From Tubiluchus corallicola (taxonomy: Eukaryota > Priapulida > Priapulimorpha > Priapulimorphida > Tubiluchidae): a DNA stretch of 64,000 bases. The notes under the pieces were generated by a model. It saw only the letters and a list, made by a program, of their open reading frames with translations. It did no database searches and was not told the origin of the DNA. Shown one piece after another: positions 1-11,500 of the stretch. Numbering within the stretch: the first letter of the stretch is position 1; each line of letters starts with the position of its first letter. The stretch covers positions 151,167-215,166 of the forward strand of contig JAQGDQ010002370.1 of NCBI GenBank assembly GCA_030141605.1, given 5' to 3'. A program made the position numbers and the translations under genes.

Positions 1-1467
1 ACGCACTTTGAGTCTAATATTTTTTTAATTCTTTCCTACATAAGAATTAAAGGACAAGAGGAGCTTTGAGATGATGACTTTTTCAGTATATGAGCTATAT
101 GTTTTCTGTTTCCCTTCAGTCGACTGCACTATTTTTCTCTAGTGTAAAATTCTGCTGCCCTATTCATTAGCCTACAGACACGTATCAGTCCTGCTTCCCA
201 GTTCAAATTCTGTTATAATTATTTTTTATATAGTTGCGCTGGCAGTCTTGTACTCCTGTATTGTAAATGTTTTCCTTTAAAACATGGTAAAACGCAAAAT
301 CTGACCAACAATAAATTACAATTGTTATTTGTGCAATTTATGCTAACATTTTTTAAGCATTTGTTAGTGAAAATCAATAAATATTTCCGCTAAAATTTAC
401 AATTCTCCACACAAGAAATTAGTTCGTGAAGCGGATTAGGATAGGTTTAATGTATTTAAACTGCAAGGGGGTGGTAAACTCCTTCCAATATTTTAGTATA
501 TTTGTTAATTAAACGATTCCATCGTTAATTATGTAGTTTCAACAGCTGTTCACATTACCCATGCAGCAAATGATTAACATTAAGTACTTTACAAGATGTA
601 GCACTAGTTACATGGCTGACATCTGTGATGCATGGCTATATCTGTACCAATTTTTGTATTTTAGTTTAGTAGTTCATATCGTATATTAATGCTGTGAGTT
701 TAACTGCTAGACACTTTATATCTTGTTTGCAGTATAGCTCAATATAAGTTTTTTTGAAAGGCTCGCTTTCAGTAGCAATCAGACTAACATTGACTAACTC
801 TAAAGCCTAGACCAATGATTTTCCACATTGGATGGAATTATACTGTACTGATTATCTTAGCTGATCATAATGTCTGTTGGGTGCTGACGTTCTCCTTTCA
901 CGTCAAATCATTTCCGTGATATCGAGTTCACATGGGAAATTTCATGGGAAATACAGCAACTGAACATACTGCAGCGTATTTACAAAATTACAAACAGTAT
1001 GTGATTTGGAATTTTGCGAAATTCTAGAAAATTGTGACGAATGTTTTTGCTGTCCAAGGGGAAATTCAAGAACCTTGGAAGTTAAAAAGTATGAACTAGC
1101 AAAAATATTGCTTATAGCACCGGTTCTACCACATAAGTAATTTTTTATTCGATGATACCTATTAACTTTGCGAAACTATGAGATCTCTACCTAACTTAAT
1201 AATATTGACGCTATTGCACTTCATCGCGTATGGCAACCACACAAAAAGGGAGTAGAATAATTCAGTTCGTAGTTTCTAGCGTCGAAAGTGTATTGCGGAG
1301 GCAGCGATTGAGAACATATGTGGACGATATTATTTGCAATAGCGATTTTTTTACGTTAGGATCACAATTATAATAATTATTACTTTGCTGCTAAAATGGT
1401 TAAGTCAATGCTCATAGACTGCCTCAGTTTATCAGGCGCTGGACTCACATACATATATAAAACTTAC
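1..1467. other. Non-coding stretch left of the reeler exon
   Basis: AT-rich sequence without a recognisable exon on either strand. It should be intron, and possibly later exons, of the minus-strand reeler gene whose first exon ends at 1468. I looked for a second reeler exon entering in phase 1 on the minus strand and did not find a convincing one. Confidence 0.4.
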
Positions 1468-1663
1468 CTGTTACCTGGTCGCCCGGTTTATATGTCGATA
1501 CGGATGTCTCAATTGTGTATGGAGTCGGATCGTCACTTGGCTGCGCTCCATGTAAAGTAGCATCTGGGGTCATTTGCTCGCATTGTTCTACAGGTGCTCC
1601 GCTTGGATACGCGAAAATATCGCTCACTAACGCAAAAATGATTACCAGTAAAGTGGCTTTCAT
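1468..1663 (-). CDS. Reeler-domain secreted protein, first coding exon (partial)
   Basis: The minus-strand ATG at 1663 opens a hydrophobic signal peptide of about 18 residues (MKATLLVIIFALVSDIFA). The start of a reeler domain follows: YPSGAP, a Cys, a Met-Thr-Pro, then SPYT-like and TYKPGDQVT segments. These are the hallmarks of the N-terminal strand region of reeler domains found in reelin, ferric-chelate-reductase-1-like proteins and invertebrate defence proteins. The exon ends in a consensus donor (AACAG then GTAAGT on the minus strand) after 65 codons plus one base, so the next exon enters in phase 1. Later exons lie to the left and were not identified or are outside the window. The domain call is firm. 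Which reeler family member it is (FRRS1-like with DOMON/b561, or a short secreted protein) cannot be decided from one exon. Confidence 0.75.
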
Positions 1664-2288
1664 ACCGCTGATCGACGACTGTTTCGTTTCTTTTTAAACA
1701 GAAGTTTATTATTATTGACAGGTGGCTATTATGGCACCCACATATACTGCATAATATTTTATGAATTCTACCCAGTTGCTCTACTCCGCTAACTGACTGT
1801 TAAGACTTTATCTAGGTGGCGCGAGTATGCAGGAAAGCAAACTTGCATGTTTGGCAAAATTTAGATCCTAGAGTACCAATGCCGGCAAGGCTCTACTATA
1901 TAGAAATAATTTAAACATAGAGTCATGATTAAAAGACTAGCGATTGAAGCTATAAACTGCAGCGTTTAGTGGTACTTTGATGGAGTCTCGTTAGACAGAC
2001 AGTGCACTGAGATTTTTAAAGATTGTTGATTTAAAAAATTCTTTAAACAGAGAACGGTTGCTTTAATTGCACAGCTAGTATTGCAACAAATTTGATTCCT
2101 ACTTATTTTTTAAAGTTGTGAACTTGTTGCTATTAACTCGTAGTATTTTGCAACACCGTCTGTACAATTTTTATGAATAATTAGCCAAGCAAACCCAATG
2201 TTTCAACCAGTGCACGACCACTAGAGCTTTCATACTACCCATGATTTTATTTTGATTTTAGTTCATACGTAATTATGCGCGGTGCGAA
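1664..2288. other. Intergenic, upstream of the reeler gene
   Basis: Likely holds the 5' UTR and promoter of the minus-strand reeler gene. I see no clear TATA box or other element in it. Confidence 0.35.
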
Positions 2289-3116
2289 ATGTTTGTGCAA
2301 CCTGGTAATATGATGATATGTAACATTGATGCTGATAACTTGATTGTGAGGCAGTTTGCACGCGAATTATCTAATTTAAGATGGACTTACTACTCGGAAA
2401 ACTGCGATAGCGACGGTACAGAGTTGCGAGGTGCGAGAAGCCTAAACGATGTAATTTTAAATTGTACGAAGATGAACTCATTTCTTACGTAGAAGTTGAT
2501 GTAGTGCAGTTATGGAATGTACGTAGTGAGAATGAAGTTGAGGCTCTAATTTGCGATATTGAACACATTTTGCGAGAGACTGCAAAAACTAGTAAAATCA
2601 ATAACCAACAAGTCGCTAATGATCGACCTGCTGCTGAATATGTCGGTAGGCAGTTAAATGTTTTCCTTAAATATGTCGCGATACGTTAAATCGGCAATGT
2701 CATTTAGAGGCAGAGAACTTATCAAAGATTTTAGTAATTTGCAACGCGAACTTAAGTCAGCCCAACTTCCCCAGTTGCAAATCGTACAAATCAATGCAAA
2801 GAATCATATGTTGATCAGATTCATTATTTTAATTGCACAGAAACTTGAAATTAAACTTTTTGCCATCATAGACCTTGAAAAGGCTTTCGATAAAGTGCTT
2901 AGAAGCACCTTGCAAATGTATTGGTAAAACTAGGTATCAATCAAATTATATATACTACGAAGCCGTTATGCATATTTCACATTTGCTATGTATTTCACTT
3001 CAATGGACAATATTCTTTGATAATTTTCAAATATTCTCTGGTATTCGGCAAGATGCACGCCATCAGTTTTACTTTTTAATGTTTTCTTTGATGACCTGTC
3101 AGGTTATTGGTTCATG
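2289..3116 (+). mobile_element. Decayed non-LTR retrotransposon (LINE) fragment, reverse-transcriptase region
   Basis: Several short overlapping frames run head to tail on the plus strand. The one ending near 2927 contains FAIIDLEKAFDKV, a close match to the AFxDxEKAFDxV block of LINE reverse transcriptases. In a shifted frame near 3035-3100 lies SGIRQDARHQFYF, matching the SGxRQGxxxSPxLF block, and a further frame reads FDDLSGYW, like the segment that follows in L2/Rex-type elements. The order and spacing of these blocks fit one RT domain broken by frameshifts and stops. The frames at 2289-2689 may be the linker before RT but carry no motif I recognise. No 5' or 3' end, poly-A tail or target-site duplication was found. 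It is a dead fragment. Confidence 0.6.
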
Positions 3117-6100
3117 AACATGTTTATATATATGTGTGTGTATAAGTTTATTGTAGAAGTTTGACCGTCGCCCGATTGACCATTTTGTGGAATTACTTCT
3201 AATGATTTTTTTCTAAATTGCTGTCCGACATAGTCCTTTGTTTCTGAAAGCACATTGAAATTATATTTTTGAAAACAAATTAACAAGTATCTGAACAGCA
3301 AAAACAACAACAACAGCAGCGGTGGCAGCAGCAGCAACCCTTATTCGTGAATAATATGTTATTGGCTGTTAATGCTCTTATATGCAATGATAATAGCACG
3401 GATGGAGGCCCACACACGAGCAGTATCTTGTCAAGTTTAGATGAAAAGTGTGCCTTGCATGCGCGCTGTGCCCCGCGGGAAGAAAAAACTCACAATGGTG
3501 TAATTGCCGAAAATGTCACTTAACTAGAGGAAGTTCATGTGCAAGGAATTTCTTTGTCTTCGACTCGGGAAAAATGTTCACAAAAAGGTCTGGTTTCTGA
3601 ACGGCTCAAGTTTAGGCCTCCCACGCATTGACGGCTTAGGGACATTCCAACCGTGTTTACCTCCTGATTTCATAGCCGAGCCCTGTGCCAACCTCAACAT
3701 TAACAGCTGCTTTAGCTTGGGTAGAATTACGTGATATTTTTTCATTGGTGCAAACAAATGGGATAACATTTGCATCAAACCTCCAAGATTTAAAACAGTG
3801 AAAAGATTTGCTTTAGTCGATTTCTTGGAAATGATAAAGTGCTTCCATTTTTATTTTTCTGGTATTTGCTTCGAGATGCAAAAACAATTCAAAACAAGGA
3901 TTTGTCCTGCTTTTGTTATATGTTGATTGTGATAACTGATAAGTGATCTTTCTGAGAAATGTGATGACTGCGCTCACCGGCCGTTAATTGAAACAAAAAA
4001 CGCTTGTCATAAACAAAGCTTAAGAAATTGTCTTAAAACTTTATATCACTTATACGCTGTCTTATTACATACAGGGCGTGCGTTTGCATTAACGCTGCAT
4101 AAAACTAGTAAATTTAAAACTCCCGCGATTACCACTAACACAGCCAATTTAACTTTGTCAATTGAAACAAGTTTGTATAACACTGTGTAAAGGTTGAGAA
4201 AAATAATCACAGCATTCGTAGCGCAAACTTCGCTAACTAAGCAACGGTGTAAATCACTTTACGATGTCAATAAGATCAATAGTGTGTTTTTTGGTGAATC
4301 AGTGGTGCACATTTGGATGGCAATGCAATGCCGTTTTACGAGGTGTTGCGATGACAATATAAACTATTCAGAATTTTCTTTTTCAATTACGTAAGTCTTT
4401 CTAGTAGGTGGGCGTATTGTAACTTTGTATGGAAAGTTCTTTGGGATGTACTTTAAAATTCTCCCTCTCTTTAGGTTACTAAGCTAGCACTAATTATTGG
4501 GAACATTTTAGTAATTACTACTATTAACAAAGTGTATATTTTAGAATTTTAGTGTATATTTCAAAATGGGTTGGGATTTGAGAAATCGTTCTGTTTTCTT
4601 TTCTAACTAAAGAACATAAATACACGGTTTTTAGATAACTGTCAGACATTCTGGCCGCAGAATGCCAACGAAGATGAGCGGATTTTAGAAAAATAAAAAA
4701 AAACTTGAACAAATCAAATGAAAAACAGGAGGTCAGTTGAAGAAGAAACAGAAGAATAATGAGATCAACGCGAAGGGGTATCGCTTATAAAAATGAAATA
4801 TTTTGGATGCACAATATGAGTGCCTAAAAATTAAAATCTGATAAACTCTTTTGTCTGCACACTCGAGAATTGTTAACCTATTTCAAAATCGTCGTTTGAA
4901 AATAAAAATCCGATAAAAAAAATCAATCTACATTTAATTAAACTGCGTACTTTTCTGTCAATTCACAAATGTGGACTGTAAAAGTTGCTCAAAAAAGTAG
5001 TTGATGCTTTCCAGGGCGCTTATAAATTATGAAAATATGGTCAAACAAAATTTTAAATGACCTGCATAATAACATCAAAAGTGGAAAACAATGTTGTCCT
5101 TGGGAGATGCTAGTCAAAGTGGATTGGTCGTGTTCTGAGAATGTCAAATGACGTTCCAGTTGTTAAAGTTTCGCATGAAGCTCTAAACTAGCAAAAAAGA
5201 TACACATAAAAGCTATGATAAAATAAAAGTGCACACATTACTTTCTCTTTATAAAAATAATAGTATTGTAAATTTAATTATAATAATAATCACCTTCATT
5301 TAAGCACAAACGAGCATTTTGCACTACTGAACCTAGTTAAGGTTCAGCAAATATACATTTTATGCATGTAACTGACGCAAACATTGGTATGCTATTCTGC
5401 ATATGACTTAGATGCATAAACACTTAATTTAATACAAAATAAGAGGTGAAATAGTTTGCAAAATGATTGACTTAGTACAAAGTGTGAAATTTTAGGCATA
5501 GGCTATCTTACAAGATATTTGATAAATGCCTACTGCAGTACGCCCATGATGCAAATGTAATTGTGTGCATAAGCACTGTCAATCGTCTTTCGTAAACGCG
5601 CAAAAAGGCACTACTTGTTTTTAGCAAAAACGAAACCAAAAACGATCCGTTATCGTAATGTTTGGTGAGCTGATGTGGTTTTAGTTACCGACCTAATGGA
5701 TTTCTGAATGTCGCGATAATCGAAAAAATAGAAGGTTTATAAAATATCCGTATAGGAGTACTTTACTGCTCTGTGCTGCTGTGACTGAAGAACTCTAACA
5801 ATCCGGAAAATTGACTCGTTTTCTGCACCCAGGCCTGCAAGGAACTGTGTGTGTGTGTGTGTGAAAATGCTAAATTAATTTGGCATGAAAGTCTTTGTCA
5901 ATGAAGATAAACAAGACGGGCGAATAAGAACAATGTGAAGAATGTACTGTTTGGCATTTGCTGTGGGGAAATGAACTTCACGCTCAAATGGGTGAAAAAG
6001 TGAGTTCCTTCAGTGCACAAATTTTAATAAAAATTTTGTTCACCCGTTACAGAATTGTTACCAAAAGTTCTGGAGAATAGCTGGCGATTTTAGGCTTGCA

Positions 6101-8094
6101 CTAACCAAAATAGGGACCGTTTCACATTTTTCTTCTGAAAATTAATTTACAAAGTTACGTCTATTTCTGAATCCTTTATACTTATACAGATAGTTTCGGA
6201 CTTTCCCTTAGCAAGTTTAATGACTTTCGTCACTATGATTTCTTGAAACTGAATTGTTACGATCCATTCTCTGAACGTTTTATGTAGAAGTTTACTGAAA
6301 TATCATTACCAACATCGACTGGCTCACCATGCAGAAAACGGCGTATTCGAATACATTCACGTTATGCCAGCTTGAAACTCATGTAGCGAAAAGTTAGCTA
6401 AACGAATTCACGATACAAATCTACGTAAAACTGAGGTACAACTGTATAGTACTAAAAGCAACATTATGATCTTACGTCAAGACAACTAAACAAATTAAAC
6501 AAATCAATAACATTATAGCAACGAATATAACAATTACCTACATAATACGTTATGATATAAATAGATATAGATACACGTACAAAAAATGTCATGGAACATT
6601 GAAGTTGTATATAGCTAATGCCTGCATTTTGTACCGGGAATTTCTCATAAGTAAAAATTCTATACACTTTTGATATTTGCAGCAAATTAATATATAAATT
6701 TTTTATCTATATATTAAATAAACCACAAATTTTTTACGCATTTTTGTGCTCTTAAGAACAACACAATTATTTGTGCAAATAAAAGGCAAATTTACAGTGC
6801 AACATGTTAAGTGATTGTGAGAACAAGTGAAAAACCTATGTAGCGAACAGGAGAAATACTACAACTTAATATTTAGTTCGGTGTGCATCTCTGCATAACA
6901 CTGTAATATACTATAATAATAAGCGCGTAGTTATTATGAAATATCTTTTGATTTAATTTCAGAAAGCCCCCCATTACTATCTATGGAGACTTTAGGTTTT
7001 TCACTGCAAAGTGAGAAGATGCTAAGTTGCAAGATAATCCAAATACTACATCCACGGGTTTGACAGACGCCCACACAGAAATAATTATTTAAAACTGTGA
7101 ATTTGTGACGCACTCTTTTCACTTACTTTAGTTGTCAGCTTAAAGTTTGAAAGTTCATAATCATACATGCTGAAGAACATAATACAATTTATCATCATTC
7201 ATTCAAATAGAAATTTAAATAATAAATAATAACTATAATCACATGGTAAACGTTACATGTTCTAGCAGAAAAGTCGTGTGAGACCTCGAGGTTACTTACA
7301 ACTTGTAAGTAAATGCGGTGATGAAAACGTGATGTAAATTTCGGTTGAATACCAGTAATTAAAAACCGATTTACAGTGTTTGAAATACTGAGAAATACCG
7401 CATAGAAATCATAATAATGTGCGATTGCTAGATTTTTGCATACAGATGAAATTTTTGGTAAATTGTTTAAGTAGACCACTATATTTTTTCGGGCTGCTAC
7501 AGGTCCACAGACCAAGAGTTAAGAAGAATATTCCATTATTTTCTTGTATGAAAGTAAATGGTCACTATCAAAACACAATTGTTATGGGAATTACAGACTT
7601 CATATAAATTATAATTTGACAGCGTTCCTGTTTTCTGTTTCGTGGTTGAGAAGTTTCACACAGAAATAAATTCTCACAACTATCAGTTTTTGGCAAAACA
7701 ATTTCAAAAAGTTTGTAAAATCGCTCGAATTTTGGCGCGGGAATAAATTAATAACTGCTTTTTAGCACATTTACATATTACAAATACATGTATATCTCAC
7801 TTTGGCGCAATGGCAAGACAAAAGACATTCATTCTGGATTTATCCTGCTTAATTAAATAAAAGTTCTGTATAGCTGATTACAACAAATGCTTTTAACTTA
7901 TGCTGCTAAAGTATATGCGTATACTGTAAAATTGCGACTTCAGTAGAGCCTAGTAACAGTACTTTCTTAGTGTTTTACACTTATTGAACTTTGCTGCAGC
8001 ATACTACTACACTTTTTCGTGTGATGCTCAATTTGTCATGTAAACACAAAGTTAGAAAGAGGCCTAGAAATACTTAGTCTTTAGCTTAGTTTAC
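3117..8094. other. Gene-free intergenic stretch
   Basis: About 5 kb between the retroelement relic and the CBFB 3' end. It contains a short CAA/CAG tract near 3300-3340 and a (TG)9 run at 5846-5863. Open frames on both strands have no recognisable domains or splice context, and I call no gene. Confidence 0.4.
5846..5863. repeat. (TG)9 microsatellite
   Basis: Nine uninterrupted TG dinucleotides are read directly in the sequence. Confidence 0.9.
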
Positions 8095-8519
8095 TTTGGC
8101 ATATGAATATCAGAATGACATTTTTGATATGTGATACACTTACAGTTAAACGGGCAAAAATCATGTAATTATAATGTGGAACGGTTAAGTTAAGTAGCAC
8201 GCAATGTACTAGCAAAAATCAGCAACTGTTAGACGCTGTGCAACATTTCTATGTGGTAGCGACCAGTGACTGTAAATTGATCGCTGTCACTTTGCTATAC
8301 TAGTTTGGCATGTGAATATCTGAATGTCATGTTATTTTTTTATATGTCAGTGACATAGCACTGTTACACTTATAGTTAAAGAAGTGGCAATTCAGTTTAT
8401 TACAGAAACAAAAAATCACAATTGTAGTATGGAACGGTTAAATTAAATTGTATGCCACGTACTAGTAACCATCAGTAACTGTTACACGCTGTCCAACATT
8501 TCTATGTAGTGATTGTAAA
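8095..8519. repeat. Diverged direct tandem duplication (about 210 bp unit) in the CBFB 3' flank
   Basis: Unit 1 (about 8095-8303) and unit 2 (about 8304-8519) share blocks in the same order: TTTGGCATRTGAATATC, then TGGAACGGTTAA, then ACTAGYAA, then AACTGTTA and CAACATTTCTATGT. The second unit reaches to within 35 bp of the CBFB stop codon at 8554, so the duplication lies in the probable 3' UTR. Confidence 0.8.
8396..8401 (-). promoter_or_regulatory. Candidate poly(A) signal of CBFB
   Basis: AATAAA on the minus strand about 150 bp downstream of the CBFB stop codon. It lies inside the second unit of the tandem duplication. Use is inferred from position only. Confidence 0.35.
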
Positions 8520-8553
8520 GGGCTATATGTACACACTACGCGGTCAGTTACTG

Positions 8554-11500
8554 TCAGTTGCTGTCGCTTTCGCTGCCTTCCAGTTCCATTTTTCTTATGT
8601 CTGATTCGGGAACTGTTAACTGAAAAAAAGATAAAATAACTTTGTAAAATGTAATGCACAAGACGCAAACGTTGTGTGTTTATTCGAAATTAAGTAACGT
8701 CTTAATCTCTACCGTTTACATGGAACGTAGAGTAAGGATATACATGTATTAGGCCACTCCTTCACTACCTACACAAGGGCAACAGTTTACTTTTTGAAGT
8801 CTGAGTCACTGACTTTCTAGCAAAAGAGTATCTCATTTCCTCCCAGACGGACACTGCATCGTGGTGACTCAGAGTTAGACGCTCCTCTAATGTATGGGCA
8901 GTGGGCACCAATCCCAGTTTATTTCAGGTTGCAAATGTCATTCTCTGGCCTCTGCTTCGACTATGATGACTTTTTGCTCATACTATATTATAAACTTGTC
9001 ACAGGAAAACATTTTGTAAAAGTAAGTAAAGGTTTAGAGAAATCTGAAAGTTTAAGCAGCCATTGGGTTGAGCATATATCTACAGTTAAATGCGAAATCC
9101 GATACACAATTCGTTCTGAACTGTTTAAAAAACATCAGATTCGATAGAGGTGCACCTCACATAACGGAGTTCAGAAAGTAACGCACCACTGGTCAGGAAT
9201 ATAAACAGCCAGAGCAATATGGTAGGCAAAACGTCCCAGAAACATATTTCTCGGCTGCCACCCATTCGTTAACCAAGCTCGGCATTGTTTAACTTCATTC
9301 GCTATATGCGCATATCGTAGTTACTCAACTTTTCACCTCCAAATAATGTCAAAATACAAATAGGCAGTAGCTTAATTTGCTGAAACATTGAAACTTACTA
9401 ATTTTTGTTCTTCTTTATAAGTTCTATGTCGTTCTTCAAACTCTCGTAAACGTCTGTTGTATTGTTCTACTTGTTCCTGTAATATCACGTCTTCATTCTG
9501 AAAAGGAAGTGTAGTCACTATAGTAGTAATGCATTTAATCAATTTTGTTTTCATACTAAATTTGTGTTTTGGTTGGGCTATACTGACATTATACTTGTGT
9601 GTTTACAATTTTTGCAATTACCAAAAAATTGATGTATACTTTGTTTGCCTATAAATTCATGCTCACGCGCTTTTATCACAATTCCCATATTTAAAAAAAT
9701 CGTAAATTTTTACTCGCGAGTCAAGTTTGAGACATTTCTATTGATTGGATGGTAATACGTTTTACAGTGTATTTCATAAATATTATAACTCCGCAACACT
9801 GTTAATTGAATAGTGGCTTGTGAATGGTAACCAAAACACAACCGTCACACCGCGGTATAACAATGGATTACTTCTAAGGTACCGGCACGCGCACTTTGTT
9901 TAATTAGTTTAAATCGTATTCATTTTCGTTGTTAGCAACGAGCTGGTGACAACCCCAGATACAAAGGTCTCTTATATAATTCAGCCGATTTCAAATGAAT
10001 ACCTGTAATTTGATGATCTAATCGCAAGCGAAGCTAACCATTATATCGCAGATGGCTGTATCGTTTTTAGCACACCTGTTGAATTTTGACTAAGATGAAT
10101 TGATCAAAATAATGATAACGAAAGTCAAATAAGTAATGACGTTATGCAAAATAAAGAGCGTTTAATTGTTATACAGTAATTATCGCAGCTAAATATGTTG
10201 AACTGTGATATAAGATGAACCATTGAAACTTCCTCAGCTCTATATTCACCTATTATCACCTCTCTGTTTGTATTTTCTTGAAGTGTTATTAAACAGATGG
10301 ACATTATTAAACGGAGGTCGACATTTCGCATATATAACAAAGAAAGGTTCGGTAAAGGTTGTAACAAATGCAATGAAAATTAAAGGAAAAATGAAAATGA
10401 TTAATTCATGACATTTATGTATAGGCCTATGTGATATATAAAAAGTAATAAACAAATTTTTATGTGTATTTAAAAAGTTCACAAATTTCCTTAACGACAA
10501 AAACTCGTTTATGCTGAACCAGCTACAACGTTTAATGATGGATGTTGTAAAAGCTTTTACATCTAAAAATATCGTTACCTAATAAATAATTCTAGAGAAG
10601 TCTAGCTAGCTATAGAACATCAGCTGACGTATTTGATTTAGAATATGAAAATTGCTTTATGGGCGGCTTTCATCAGTGACACTCTCTGAACCATGTAATA
10701 GTAGATTTAGTTTTACGCTTAATGAATAAATACGACACAGTTTATAATAAGCTTTCGGGACTTACTCGCGCTCGTTCTTCGTCTAGTTCAAGCCATCCTA
10801 TACCGTCTAATCGTTGTGAGTCTATCCATCCTCGCCAGCGTACGCACACACCATCCAAAATAAAATGTGATAAGATGTGTACCTAGAATAAAGAAAATGA
10901 AAAATTTTGAATAATTAAAATGCATCCTTTAATATTCATTTTCCTAATCTAAACCATGCAACTAACGAGCACCTATTTAGCTGAAACTATAGGGTATCCT
11001 CGGAAACAGATCTTTCTTTTTTTAAAAAAAGTACAAAAAATATCAAGCGTTCGAAACACAGAGTTCGTAAACAAGGACTGCATCGGGGACATCAGATGGC
11101 GAGTTGATCTTCTGCGACACGGTATGGGGCGGTATAAAAACGCATAGTTGGTCAAATGACCAACATCGAGATTTTGCCATACATCTACAGTGTAACAGAA
11201 ATAAAATATAGTTTTATTTTGCTCCAGTTTGGAAAATGTCTTAAGAGTAACTTAGCACATATACGTTGTTGGTAACGTTTCTTCATCGCGTATTGAACAA
11301 AAAAAGCAACGTTCGGGTGTATGTATATGGGTTTAGCTGATACTGTTTCGTGATGCCGTGAAGATAAAAAAGGGCTACACCTGGTATTATGCGACAATTT
11401 TGCATTGATTTCCCGTTACTTAACACTTATTTTTTCCGCTCAAGTTTCTGTGCAGAATAAGAAATGAAAAATGCCAGTAATCATAACAAGGTATTGTAAG

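Noticed and set aside
3104-3337. Leu-rich minus-strand frame
   Set aside because: Produced by a CAG/CAA-type tract at 3300-3340, not a protein.
7195-7515. 106-residue minus-strand frame between the LINE relic and CBFB
   Set aside because: Composition is typical of random AT-rich DNA, with no recognisable motif or exon boundary support.
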